From positions 1-58,513 of the forward strand of contig CANMZP010000028.1 in NCBI GenBank assembly GCA_947502355.1: a DNA stretch of 58,513 nucleotides. Direction: 5' to 3'. How positions within the stretch are numbered: the stretch's first letter is position 1; each line of letters begins with the position of its first letter. The notes beneath the pieces are model-generated. The model was given only the letters and a program-made list of their open reading frames with translations. It was not told the origin of the DNA and did not search any database. The stretch is from an uncultured Thalassotalea sp. Its GTDB lineage: Bacteria; Pseudomonadota; Gammaproteobacteria; Enterobacterales; Alteromonadaceae. Shown one piece after another: positions 1-8,171 of the stretch. The translations under genes and the position numbers were made by a program.

Positions 1-148
1 CTACCTAAGTAGCTTGGTAAATCAATCTCAATGTGAGTGCCCACACAAATTGCATGATAACTAATTTTTAAAGAACTATTTCGTAGAAATAGACACTAAC
101 AATCGCATTCGTTATTAGCGTTTTGCTCTAGGCCTTGCCCGAAGCAGG
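1..148 (-). promoter_or_regulatory. rRNA operon leader with boxB/boxA/boxC-like antitermination signals
   Basis: Read on the minus strand, this is the leader of a ribosomal RNA operon whose 16S gene must lie just left of the window. In order it shows a small boxB-like hairpin (ATTTC-GTA-GAAAT, about 79-91), a boxA-like GTTCTTTAAAAATT (61-76) and a boxC-like GTGTGGGCACTC (35-46). The same order and near-identical boxA and boxC words precede 16S in E. coli. No mature rRNA sequence is inside the window. Confidence 0.85.
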
Positions 149-154
149 ATGCGA

Positions 155-182
155 ATTATACGCCCATCACTTTCAATGTCAA
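155..182 (-). promoter_or_regulatory. rrn P2 promoter
   Basis: On the minus strand there is a perfect -35 TTGACA (177-182), a 16-bp spacer and a perfect -10 TATAAT (155-160). An A/T-only-like UP-element stretch lies upstream (about 183-220). It sits about 147 bp downstream of the P1-like promoter and directly before the antitermination leader, as expected for the constitutive P2 of a tandem rRNA promoter pair. Confidence 0.85.
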
Positions 183-293
183 GTTATTATCTAAAAATAA
201 TTTAATTATTTTTGAATGTTTACTTGCACGTTTTAAGCTACTTATAAAGGCTTAAACTTATGAAAACACTCTCTTGGGATGTCCCGAAGAAGT

Positions 294-329
294 GGATGCG
301 CATTTTAGGGATTTTTGCGCTCGCGTCAA
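294..329 (-). promoter_or_regulatory. rrn P1 promoter with GC-rich discriminator
   Basis: On the minus strand there is a -35 TTGACG (324-329), a 16-bp spacer and a -10 TAAAAT (302-307). It is followed immediately by the discriminator GCGCATCC, which closely matches the E. coli rrn P1 discriminator GCGCCACC. An A+T-rich stretch (about 331-365) could be an UP element. The short spacer and GC-rich discriminator are the known signature of stringent, growth-rate-controlled rRNA promoters. Confidence 0.85.
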
Positions 330-385
330 CACCTTTTTCAAATTAAATTGAAATAAGTTTTTATTTGCTTATTTAGTATGCACAT

Positions 386-922
386 TTAACTTATATAAGG
401 AATTGCGTCACCTATTTGATCAATCCGATAACCTTTAATAGCGCTGTTATCCGTATATCGGCCATGCACTAAAATGCGTTTTTCAATTCCCGCATTAAAA
501 GCGGCTTCTATATCGGATGACTTATCGCCTATAAAGATACTAGAAGATAAATCTATATTATGTTTGTTTGCAGCTTCGAGGATCATTCCAGGGGCAGGTT
601 TTCGACATTTACATTGTATTTTATAGCCATTGGTTCCCTTGCTGGGATGATGTGGACAAAAGAAGACATCTGTAATCAGGACTTGCTGTTGTAAAAACTG
701 TTTATTCATCCATTGCGTTAACTTGGTAAAATCATCTTCATTATACATACCACGTCCAATGCCAGATTGGTTGGTAATGACGATGATTTGATAACCCAAT
801 GCCTGAGCATGTTGGCATACCTCAAAGATGCCATCGACAAACTCGAATTGCTCCACTTTATAGACATAGCCATGATCGATATTGATGATCCCGTCGCGAT
901 CTAAAAACAATGCTTTGTTCAT
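386..922 (-). CDS. gmhB: D-glycero-beta-D-manno-heptose 1,7-bisphosphate 7-phosphatase
   Basis: Cytoplasmic HAD-family phosphatase that removes the C7 phosphate of heptose bisphosphate during ADP-heptose synthesis for the LPS inner core. The 178-aa protein has the HAD nucleophile motif DRDG (D8, D10), TNQSG (50-54) and the late acidic motif GDKSSD (132-137). It also has the GmhB zinc-site pattern C89-x-H91...C104-x-C106. Its length is normal for the family. It is the last gene before the rRNA operon and has the same orientation, as in E. coli where gmhB precedes rrnH. It lies just below the terminator of the valine operon, so it needs its own promoter, or readthrough; I did not find a convincing one. 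Confidence 0.93.
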   Translation of the reverse strand: MNKALFLDRDGIINIDHGYVYKVEQFEFVDGIFEVCQHAQALGYQIIVITNQSGIGRGMYNEDDFTKLTQWMNKQFLQQQVLITDVFFCPHHPSKGTNGYKIQCKCRKPAPGMILEAANKHNIDLSSSIFIGDKSSDIEAAFNAGIEKRILVHGRYTDNSAIKGYRIDQIGDAIPYIS

Positions 923-947
923 TTACTTTATTTACTCCATTTAAAAA

Positions 948-984
948 AACAGCGAGCTATATACCAAGTATAAAGCTCGCTGTT
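948..984 (-). terminator. Terminator of the valine/isoleucine degradation operon
   Basis: An 11-bp perfect stem (AACAGCGAGCT with its complement) and a 15-nt loop, followed on the minus strand by a run of seven T. It lies 50 bp past the SDR gene and 25 bp before the gmhB start. Confidence 0.85.
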
Positions 985-1034
985 ATAAGATAGCATATTC
1001 AGCAATGACATTTTTAGTAAATACGCTTTCCCCG

Positions 1035-1796
1035 TTACATGGGTAGTCCACCATCGATTTCAACGACACGGCCTGTGAAAAATTCATTCTCAAAAATATA
1101 TTGTGCTGTATGAGCAATTTCTTCCGGAGTGCCTAAACGGCCAACTGGTTTCATTTTTTCAAGGCGTTCTCGCATTTCAGGGCGCATAGCATCGGTCATA
1201 GGTGTTGCAACAACGCCAGGCGCAATAGCGCCAACTCGAATACCGTGACGACCTAGCTCTCTTGCCCAAGTAACCGTCATAGCAACTACGCCAGCTTTGG
1301 ATGCTGAATAGTTGGTTTGCCCCATATTCCCTTTACGGGCAATAGACGACATGTTCACTATCACGCCTTTATTTCCTGATTTGATCATTTGTACTGACGC
1401 CTCACGACCACACAAGAAAACTCCGGTTAAATTAACATCAATTACCGATTGAAACTGTTGTAATGACATCTTGTCTACGACTTCACCATTTTTGGCTTTG
1501 ACAAACATGCCGTCACGAAGAATGCCAGCATTGTTAATTAAGCCATCAATACCAGAGAAGTCATCATTAATTTGACTAAAGGTGTTTTCCACTTCCGATT
1601 CATTGGTTACGTTACAAAGGTAGTATTTTGCTTCGCTGCCAGCTTCTTTTACTAAATTGGCTGTTTCCTGTAAGCCGTCCTCGCCTAAATCGATTAAAGC
1701 CAGTTTTGCGCCTTTTTTAGCAAACTCTACAGCCATAGTACGACCTAAGCCACCGCCACTCCCCGTAATTACGATTGTTTTGTCTGTTACGTTCAT
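1035..1796 (-). CDS. ivdG: SDR-family 3-hydroxyacyl-CoA dehydrogenase (IvdG-like)
   Basis: Short-chain dehydrogenase, 253 aa, with the cofactor motif TGSGGGLG (11-18), NNAG (88-91), and catalytic N122, S150, Y163 and K167 in the classical YSASK context. It looks FabG-like. As the last gene of this operon it is best read as the 3-hydroxy-2-methylbutyryl-CoA dehydrogenase of isoleucine breakdown (IvdG in Shewanella). Its ATG overlaps the stop of the preceding gene as ATGA, which implies translational coupling. The fold is certain. The substrate is inferred from context; a general acetoacetyl-CoA-reductase-like role cannot be excluded. Confidence 0.85.
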   Translation of the reverse strand: MNVTDKTIVITGSGGGLGRTMAVEFAKKGAKLALIDLGEDGLQETANLVKEAGSEAKYYLCNVTNESEVENTFSQINDDFSGIDGLINNAGILRDGMFVKAKNGEVVDKMSLQQFQSVIDVNLTGVFLCGREASVQMIKSGNKGVIVNMSSIARKGNMGQTNYSASKAGVVAMTVTWARELGRHGIRVGAIAPGVVATPMTDAMRPEMRERLEKMKPVGRLGTPEEIAHTAQYIFENEFFTGRVVEIDGGLPM

Positions 1797-2686
1797 TTTT
1801 CTTCCTTTTGAAACATCTCAATAATACTTGAAAAATCTTTGCCGCCATTACCTTTTGCGGCGTGCAATGCATATAGACTGCGCGCTAATGTGCCCATAGG
1901 GGTCGCAGATTGCGTTTGCACCGCAGTATCCATGGCCAGACCTAAATCTTTTGCCATCAAATCCGTCATAAACCCGCCTTTATAGCCATTTGATGATGGC
2001 ACGTTTTCTAGCACATCCGGTACCGGGTTATAAAGCTCCAGTGTCCAGTTTCGGCCTGAGCTTTTTAGCATAATTTCAGATAAAACTTTAGGGTCCAGGC
2101 CGTTATCCATGCCCAACTGTAATGCTTCCGAGGTACCCGACATCAAAATGGCCAACAGCATGTTGTTGCAAACTTTTGCAACTTGCCCTGCACCATGTTC
2201 TCCCGCATGGAAAATATTTTTCCCCATATTTTCCAATATTGGCTGCGCGGCATCAAAATCGGCTTTTTCGCCACCTACCATAAAGCTAAGCGTACCAGCT
2301 TGTGCACCACCAACACCGCCGGAAACTGGCGCATCAATAAAGCGTATCGATTTTTCAGCAAGCGCCGCTGCCACTTTTAATACCGTCGCTTTATCTATTG
2401 TTGATGAATCAATTACTAACGTACCTGGCTTTAACGAGTGCAAAAGACCTTGTTCGCCCGTATATAAACCTTCAACGTGTTTTCCTGCCGGGAGCATCGA
2501 AATGACACACTCTGCATCACCAACACAGGCATTAACGGTATCAGCCGTTTCTGCACCAAGTTTTACTAATTGTGCAACCGCATCAGGAAATAAATCGAAT
2601 ACGGTTACGTTATGGCCTGCTGCAATTAAATTTGCCGCCATTGGCCCCCCCATATTCCCTAATCCGATAAACGTTATATTTGCCAT
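1793..2686 (-). CDS. mmsB: 3-hydroxyisobutyrate dehydrogenase
   Basis: NAD-dependent oxidation of 3-hydroxyisobutyrate to methylmalonate semialdehyde in valine catabolism (also called IvdF). The 297-aa protein has the Rossmann motif GLGNMG (8-13), the family substrate motif DAPVSGG (118-124) and catalytic K171 in GQVAKVCNN. Its length is typical. It lies 19 bp after the hydrolase gene and overlaps the next gene by 4 bp. The product semialdehyde needs a methylmalonate-semialdehyde dehydrogenase (mmsA), which is not in this window. Confidence 0.93.
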   Translation of the reverse strand: MANITFIGLGNMGGPMAANLIAAGHNVTVFDLFPDAVAQLVKLGAETADTVNACVGDAECVISMLPAGKHVEGLYTGEQGLLHSLKPGTLVIDSSTIDKATVLKVAAALAEKSIRFIDAPVSGGVGGAQAGTLSFMVGGEKADFDAAQPILENMGKNIFHAGEHGAGQVAKVCNNMLLAILMSGTSEALQLGMDNGLDPKVLSEIMLKSSGRNWTLELYNPVPDVLENVPSSNGYKGGFMTDLMAKDLGLAMDTAVQTQSATPMGTLARSLYALHAAKGNGGKDFSSIIEMFQKEEK

Positions 2687-2705
2687 CTTCTTCCCCGTAT
2701 AGATA

Positions 2706-3830
2706 TTATTTTTGTAAATTTGCTAATGGATGTTCTTGTTCTTGCCATGGTGAACTGAAGAACCAATTTAAGGTATCTTCATCCACAGTCGTATGTTGAG
2801 TAAAGTGCCAAGCAGGACTGTTGTCTTTATCAATCAGCAAGGCCCGTACACCTTCTTTAAACTCTCCAAATTCGCCACACTTTCTTGAAACACCCAACTC
2901 GGTCTGAAAACATTGAGCAAGGGTTAAACCACGGCTTGTGTTAAGCAAACGGTAAGTAATTGCCGCACTTAAAGGACTGCCTTTTTGCAATGTTTTTTGG
3001 GCTTTTGCAAACCACTTATCATCGATTGTCTCATCAATAATTGCTGTAACAATATTTTCCAACCGGTCATGCTGTGTCACTTTATTGATGACATGAGCAT
3101 ATTTTTTCACATTAGAGTCTGGCGCCTGCAAAGTGTTCTCTTTCTCGACGCGCTCAATAGTTTGGGTCACCAGTTGATTATTCGTCCCGCTATTATCAGA
3201 CCAGTCGGCTAGCATAAGTTGGGTAAGCAGATCATGCTTTTTACTTTGCTCAACGAAATGATCCGCCATGTTGGTGTAAAGCGCATCGCCGGCATTAATT
3301 TGTGCCCCGGTTAATCCTAAAAATAAGCCACAATTATCCGGCATTTGATTTAAGAAATAACTACCGCCAACATCCGGGTATAAACCAATACTGATTTCAG
3401 GCATGGCAATGCGGGTTGATTCGGTAACGATTCGATGACTTGCGCCAACCATTAGCCCTAAACCGCCGCCCATTACAATGCCATTACCCCACACAATGAA
3501 GGGCTTGGTGTAGGTATGGATTAAATGATCGAGTTCATACTCATCGGTAAAAAATTGCTCGATAGCAAGAGCCCGATCGCCATTTTCTTTTGGTAGATTA
3601 TTGTATAAGTAGACAATATCGCCACCAGCACATAAGGCTTTTTCACCGGCCCCCTGTAAGAATACGGCAGCGATTTGTGTATCGGTTTGCCATGCCTTTA
3701 ATTGCGGGTATATTTTATTGACCATTTCATGACTCAGTGCGTTTAAAGAACGCTCCGAGTTTAAGGTGATCACGCCAATTTTTTTCTGATTATTGCAATT
3801 GATTTGTTCAAACAATACAACGTCTGACAT
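2706..3830 (-). CDS. ivdE: 3-hydroxyisobutyryl-CoA hydrolase
   Basis: Crotonase-superfamily thioesterase that releases 3-hydroxyisobutyrate from its CoA ester in valine breakdown. This keeps toxic methacrylyl-CoA from building up. At 374 aa it is longer than ordinary enoyl-CoA hydratases and matches the HIBCH subgroup. CAGGD (67-71) and GGGLGL (121-126) form the oxyanion hole. E145 and D153 in the MPEISIGLYPDVGG segment are the HIBCH-type active-site acids. It sits 18 bp after the acyl-CoA dehydrogenase in the same operon. Confidence 0.9.
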   Translation of the reverse strand: MSDVVLFEQINCNNQKKIGVITLNSERSLNALSHEMVNKIYPQLKAWQTDTQIAAVFLQGAGEKALCAGGDIVYLYNNLPKENGDRALAIEQFFTDEYELDHLIHTYTKPFIVWGNGIVMGGGLGLMVGASHRIVTESTRIAMPEISIGLYPDVGGSYFLNQMPDNCGLFLGLTGAQINAGDALYTNMADHFVEQSKKHDLLTQLMLADWSDNSGTNNQLVTQTIERVEKENTLQAPDSNVKKYAHVINKVTQHDRLENIVTAIIDETIDDKWFAKAQKTLQKGSPLSAAITYRLLNTSRGLTLAQCFQTELGVSRKCGEFGEFKEGVRALLIDKDNSPAWHFTQHTTVDEDTLNWFFSSPWQEQEHPLANLQK

Positions 3831-3848
3831 GCTTTTTCCTTTGTGTGT

Positions 3849-5006
3849 TTAAAGTATTTGTCCGGCGCCTTCGGCCAATAGGCGTCGAGCAACAATTAAG
3901 CGCATAATTTCGTTGGTTCCTTCAAGGATTTGATGAACTCGGACATCTCGAAAATGTCTTTCCAACGGGTATTCCTTAATATAACCATATCCACCATGAA
4001 TTTGCAGGGCGGCATCACACACTTTAAAGCCAATGTCGGTTGCAAATTGTTTGGCCATGGCACAATACGCTGTTTTTTCAGGATCATTATTGTCTAGCTT
4101 GAACGCTGCTAAGCGCACCATTTGCCTTGCCGCAACTAACTCTGTGGCCATATCGGCAAGCTTAAACTGCATTCCTTGAAAAGCGGCAATCGGTTTACCA
4201 AATTGCTCCCGCTCCTGCATGTAGGTCATGGCACTGTTTAGAGCTTGTTGTGCTGTACCAATCGAGCAAGTAGCAATATTTATGCGACCGCCATCTAAGC
4301 CCTTCATTGCAATAGCAAAACCTTCACCTTCTTTGCCCAACAAATTGGCTACAGGGATCCTGACATTTTCAAAGGTTATCAAACGTGTCGGCTGAGCATT
4401 CCAGCCAAGTTTTTCTTCGGCCTTGCCATAAATCACCCCGTCATTATCGGCAGGTATAACCACAGCTGAAATGCCTTTAGCCCCAGGTTCGCCTGTGCGA
4501 ACCATAGCAACTAACACATCGGTTTCACCGGCACCAGAGATAAACATTTTAGAGCCATTAATAACGTATTCATCACCGTCACGTTTTGCCGTGGTTCTCA
4601 GAGAAGCGGCATCGGATCCCGCTCCAGGCTCGGTTAGACAATACGAAGCCAACTGCTGACCAGAAACTAAGCCATCACACCAGCGCTCTTTAACGTCATC
4701 GGTTCCCCAGGTAGACAACATCCAGGTAGCCATATTATGGATAGTAATCATGGCGGTAGTGGTCGTACACCCCATCGATAACTGCTCAAAAATAATGGAT
4801 GAATCCAGACGTGACAAGCCTAAACCACCAACCTCTTCTGGACTATATAAGCCACAGAAACCTAATTCACCAGCTTTGCTAATTACCTCTTTTGGAAAGA
4901 TATGTTCAGCGTCCCACTTTGCCGCTTTTGGTGCAAACTCAGCACTGGCGAACTGTTGAGCCATATCAGCAAACATCTGCTGATCTTCAGTCAGGTTAAA
5001 ATTCAT
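3849..5006 (-). CDS. ivdC: Isobutyryl-/2-methylacyl-CoA dehydrogenase (IvdC-like)
   Basis: FAD-dependent acyl-CoA dehydrogenase, 385 aa, that introduces the alpha,beta double bond into branched-chain acyl-CoAs. It has the family signature CLTEPGAGSDA and a C-terminal EGTNEI whose first Glu (E362) is the catalytic base position of the short/medium-chain family. This differs from LiuA in the facing operon, which has its Glu elsewhere. The context between thiolase and 3-hydroxyisobutyryl-CoA hydrolase points to isobutyryl-CoA and 2-methylbutyryl-CoA as substrates. The family is certain; substrate choice is inferred. Confidence 0.88.
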   Translation of the reverse strand: MNFNLTEDQQMFADMAQQFASAEFAPKAAKWDAEHIFPKEVISKAGELGFCGLYSPEEVGGLGLSRLDSSIIFEQLSMGCTTTTAMITIHNMATWMLSTWGTDDVKERWCDGLVSGQQLASYCLTEPGAGSDAASLRTTAKRDGDEYVINGSKMFISGAGETDVLVAMVRTGEPGAKGISAVVIPADNDGVIYGKAEEKLGWNAQPTRLITFENVRIPVANLLGKEGEGFAIAMKGLDGGRINIATCSIGTAQQALNSAMTYMQEREQFGKPIAAFQGMQFKLADMATELVAARQMVRLAAFKLDNNDPEKTAYCAMAKQFATDIGFKVCDAALQIHGGYGYIKEYPLERHFRDVRVHQILEGTNEIMRLIVARRLLAEGAGQIL

Positions 5007-5054
5007 AATAAAACGACCTTTTTAAAATCTGCTATTGGTTATTAACCCAATTCG

Positions 5055-6239
5055 TTAAAGCATTTCAACGGCGATGGCCGTTGCTTCACCACCACCAATG
5101 CACAGTGATGCAACACCTTTACTTAGACCTTGATGTTTTAAAGCATGGATCAAAGTCACTAAAATACGAGCACCACTTGCGCCAATTGGGTGCCCCAAAG
5201 CACAGGCTCCACCATTTACATTGACTTTTGCTTCATCAAGGCCAAGCTCTTTAATGGCTAACATGGTTACCATGGCGAAAGCTTCATTAATTTCAAATAA
5301 GTCCACATCATCTTTTTGCCAGTCAATGCGAGCAAGTAACTTGTTAACAGCACCAACAGGGGCGATGGTAAATTCACTTGGCTTTTGGGCATGGTTGCTA
5401 TGACCAACAATTTTACAAAGTGGCGATAAACCAAGGGCTTTAGCTTTAGAGTGACGCATTAAGGTTAATGCCGCAGCACCATCAGAAATGGAACTAGAAT
5501 TTGCCGCGGTAATGGTACCGTCGCGTTTAAAGGCGGCTCTTAATGAAGGAATTTTTTCAGGTCTGGCATTACCCGGTTGCTCATCAGTATCAATGACAAC
5601 ATCACCACGACGAGACTTTACTGTTACCGGTGTAATTTCATCTTTAAATGCACCAGTTTCGATAGCAGCATTGGCTTTTTGTAAAGAGGCAATGGCGTAT
5701 TCATCCATGGCTTCGCGGTTAAAGTTAAATTCATCGGCCGTGTCTTGTGCGAAACAGCCCATAGCAACGCCATCGTAAGCATTTTCAAGGCCATCAAGCA
5801 TCATGTGATCTTTAATTTCGCCATGTCCCATACGAAAACCAGCACGCGCTTTAGGTAAAATATAGGGGGCTAAAGACATGTTCTCCATACCGCCGGCAAT
5901 AGCAACATCAATTGTGCCCGCAGCGATGGCATCATGAGCAAGCATAGCGGCTTTCATACCAGAACCACACACTTTGCTTATGGTTGAACATGTTGTAGAA
6001 ATGTCAAGGCCAGCACCTAACGCCGCCTGACGTGCAGGGGCTTGTTTTAACCCAGCGGCAAGTACATTTCCCATAAACACTTCATCGATTTGTTCATTGG
6101 TTAAGTTGGCTTTGCTTACTGCCGCTTTAATGGCACATGCACCTAGCTCCGGTGATGGAACGGTTGATAAACTGCCCATCATGCCCCCCATTGGGGTCCT
6201 TACGGCAGATACAATAACGATAGGATCAGATAAAGACAT
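5055..6239 (-). CDS. ivdA: Acetyl-CoA acyltransferase (thiolase, IvdA-like)
   Basis: First gene of the leftward operon. The 394-aa thiolase has the acyl-accepting Cys in CSTISKVCGSGMKA, the NEAFA motif near the C-terminal third, and the final GGACALGHPIGASGAR and CIGGGEA motifs that hold the catalytic His and second Cys. In isoleucine breakdown it would cleave 2-methylacetoacetyl-CoA to acetyl-CoA and propionyl-CoA. It could also handle acetoacetyl-CoA derived from the leucine pathway. Its upstream region is shared with liuR and contains LiuR-like operators, which suggests one regulator for both clusters. Confidence 0.9.
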   Translation of the reverse strand: MSLSDPIVIVSAVRTPMGGMMGSLSTVPSPELGACAIKAAVSKANLTNEQIDEVFMGNVLAAGLKQAPARQAALGAGLDISTTCSTISKVCGSGMKAAMLAHDAIAAGTIDVAIAGGMENMSLAPYILPKARAGFRMGHGEIKDHMMLDGLENAYDGVAMGCFAQDTADEFNFNREAMDEYAIASLQKANAAIETGAFKDEITPVTVKSRRGDVVIDTDEQPGNARPEKIPSLRAAFKRDGTITAANSSSISDGAAALTLMRHSKAKALGLSPLCKIVGHSNHAQKPSEFTIAPVGAVNKLLARIDWQKDDVDLFEINEAFAMVTMLAIKELGLDEAKVNVNGGACALGHPIGASGARILVTLIHALKHQGLSKGVASLCIGGGEATAIAVEML

Positions 6240-6298
6240 ATTGCACTCTTATTGTAATAGTTATAATAAATTTAAATCTAGGTTACATTAATTAACAC

Positions 6299-6314
6299 CT
6301 TACGCCAACGTAAA
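6299..6314. promoter_or_regulatory. LiuR-like operator 1 (valine operon side)
   Basis: Inverted repeat TTACG-CCAA-CGTAA, fitting the 16-bp pattern (C/T)TTAC-N6-GTAAA. It lies about 60 bp upstream of the thiolase start. A near-identical pattern occurs on the liuR side. It resembles the published LiuR motif of gammaproteobacteria as I remember it. Binding is inferred. Confidence 0.7.
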
Positions 6315-6468
6315 CCAAAATAAAAAAACAACATTTTTGTACCATTATTTGAACAAATCAGGCAACAACGGTAAATTAGCTTACCTTAACCAAAACCACA
6401 AAATCACACTAAACCACTGTTTTTATACAAAATAAAGCACTCAATGAAAACATTAAAACGCCACGCAC

Positions 6469-6497
6469 TTTACCTTTACGTAAACTACCGATATATT
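6469..6497 (+). promoter_or_regulatory. LiuR-like operator 2 overlapping the liuR promoter
   Basis: TTTACCTTTACGTAAA (6469-6484) fits TTTAC-N6-GTAAA, the same architecture as operator 1. Its left half can serve as a -35 (TTTACC). A -10 TATATT lies 17 bp further on (6492-6497). An operator placed between or over the promoter elements is the usual arrangement for MerR-family regulators. The implied start near 6504 gives a leader of about 37 nt to the ATG at 6541. Confidence 0.7.
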
Positions 6498-6540
6498 AAT
6501 AGACCAACAAACGTTTTACAGATTGGTTACAAGTCAAGTT

Positions 6541-6951
6541 ATGATCAAAAACTCTACATTCTCTATTGGTGAGCTGGCTCGCGAGTTCGATATAACAACC
6601 CGAAGCATTCGATTTTATGAAGATCAGGGATTGTTATCGCCGACACGTAATGGTCAAACGCGTATATACAACAAAAAAGACAAAGTACGTCTAAAGCTTA
6701 TTCTTAGAGGTAAGCGACTTGGCTTTACGTTAGCAGAAACGGGTCGATTATTTGAGCTTTATGATGTTGATAAGAGCAGTACAAGCCAATTAAATACCAT
6801 AAAAAGTCTTATTGCAGATAAGCAAGCGGCATTGCGACAACAGCTTAATGATATTGAAGTTGTCATGCTGGAATTGTCGGCTTTAGAAAAGCGTTGTGAA
6901 GACTCACACAAACGAATTAACCGTAATAATAACCAAAACAAGAATAAATAA
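6541..6951 (+). CDS. liuR: MerR-family regulator of branched-chain amino-acid degradation
   Basis: MerR-type transcription factor of 136 aa. It has an N-terminal winged helix (FSIGELAREF...TRSIRFYEDQGLL), a KRLGFTLAE segment and a C-terminal dimerising coiled coil ending in an Asn/Lys-rich tail. It is the first gene of the leucine operon, 15 bp before liuA, which is the standard LiuR location. An in-frame TTG 18 bp upstream (6523) would add six residues. I prefer the ATG because the homeodomain-like start of family members falls there and the predicted leader length fits. Neither start has a good ribosome-binding site. Ligand sensing (probably an acyl-CoA intermediate) is inferred. Confidence 0.9.
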   Translation: MIKNSTFSIGELAREFDITTRSIRFYEDQGLLSPTRNGQTRIYNKKDKVRLKLILRGKRLGFTLAETGRLFELYDVDKSSTSQLNTIKSLIADKQAALRQQLNDIEVVMLELSALEKRCEDSHKRINRNNNQNKNK

Positions 6952-6966
6952 GCTTAAGGAAACAAA

Positions 6967-8136
6967 ATGATATCTCAATTTTCAAGTATGAATTTTAACT
7001 TGGGTGAAACCGTTGAAATGATCCGCGACCAAGTAAATGCATTTGCTCGGGATGAAATCGCCCCACGTGCTGCTCAAATTGATGAAGACAATGAGTTCCC
7101 TATGGACTTATGGCGTAAGCTAGGTGATATGGGACTACTGGGTATTACCGTTGACGAACAATACGGTGGCTCAGGTCTAGGCTATATTGAGCATACTGTA
7201 GCCATGCAAGAAATTAGCCGTGCATCCGCTTCTGTTGGGCTAAGTTATGGTGCTTGTTCAAATTTATGTTTAAACCAGTTAAATAAAAATGCTTCACATG
7301 AGCAAAAACAAAAGTACCTACCTAAATTGTGCAGTGGTGAACACATTGGCGCTTTGGCCATGTCAGAGCCTAATGCTGGTTCGGATGTTGTCAGTATGAA
7401 ACTGAAAGCTGAAAAACAAGGTGATCACTACGTCCTTAATGGCAATAAAATGTGGATCACCAATGGTCCTGACGCTCATGTATTTGTTATTTACGCGAAA
7501 ACGGATGTAAATGCCGGCTCAAAAGGTATTACGGCATTTATCGTAGAGCGCGACTTCCCAGGGTTTAGCCGTCATCAAAAATTAGATAAATTGGGCATGC
7601 GTGGCTCTAATACCTGTGAACTTGTATTTGAAGATTGTAAGGTGCCCGCCGAAAATGTACTGGGCAAAGAAGGCGAAGGCGTAAAGGTTTTAATGTCGGG
7701 TCTAGACTTTGAGCGTGTTGTTTTATCGGGTGGACCGTTAGGCATTATGGATGCCTGTATGGACTTGGTTGTGCCATATATTCATGACCGCCAGCAATTT
7801 GGTAAATCCATTGGTCAGTTCCAATTAGTACAGGGAAAAATTGCCGATATGTACACCCAAATGAATGCGGCAAAATCTTACGTATATAATGTTGCCCAAG
7901 CCTGTGACCGTGGTGAAACAACCCGTAAAGACTCCGCTGGAGCCATCCTTTATTCTGCCGAACTTGCGACCAAGATGGCGCTTGATGCCATCCAGTTACT
8001 CGGTGGTAATGGCTACATTAATGAATTCCCGGCAGGTCGTTTATTACGTGATGCCAAACTATATGAAATTGGTGCAGGTACCTCGGAAATTCGCCGTATG
8101 CTGATTGGCCGTGAACTGTTTAACGAAGCGAAATAG
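6967..8136 (+). CDS. liuA: Isovaleryl-CoA dehydrogenase
   Basis: FAD-dependent dehydrogenation of isovaleryl-CoA to 3-methylcrotonyl-CoA, the first dedicated step of the leucine branch. The protein is 389 aa and has the FAD signature [10 protein letters not shown]. The C-terminal motif reads GAGTSEIRR, so the Glu used by most acyl-CoA dehydrogenases there is absent. Instead E249 lies in GLDFERVVL. This relocated Glu is diagnostic for isovaleryl-CoA dehydrogenase. A clear AAGGA lies 7 nt before the ATG. The gene is the second in the liu operon. Confidence 0.96.
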   Translation: MISQFSSMNFNLGETVEMIRDQVNAFARDEIAPRAAQIDEDNEFPMDLWRKLGDMGLLGITVDEQYGGSGLGYIEHTVAMQEISRASASVGLSYGACSNLCLNQLNKNASHEQKQKYLPKLCSGEHIGALAMSEPNAGSDVVSMKLKAEKQGDHYVLNGNKMWITNGPDAHVFVIYAKTDVNAGSKGITAFIVERDFPGFSRHQKLDKLGMRGSNTCELVFEDCKVPAENVLGKEGEGVKVLMSGLDFERVVLSGGPLGIMDACMDLVVPYIHDRQQFGKSIGQFQLVQGKIADMYTQMNAAKSYVYNVAQACDRGETTRKDSAGAILYSAELATKMALDAIQLLGGNGYINEFPAGRLLRDAKLYEIGAGTSEIRRMLIGRELFNEAK

Positions 8137-8171
8137 CATAAACTCGATATAAGTAATAAGCAGGTAATACC

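Noticed and set aside
2109-2702. A 197-codon rightward frame opposite mmsB
   Set aside because: It lies entirely antisense to a well-supported gene, has no family resemblance, and its composition mirrors the codons of mmsB.
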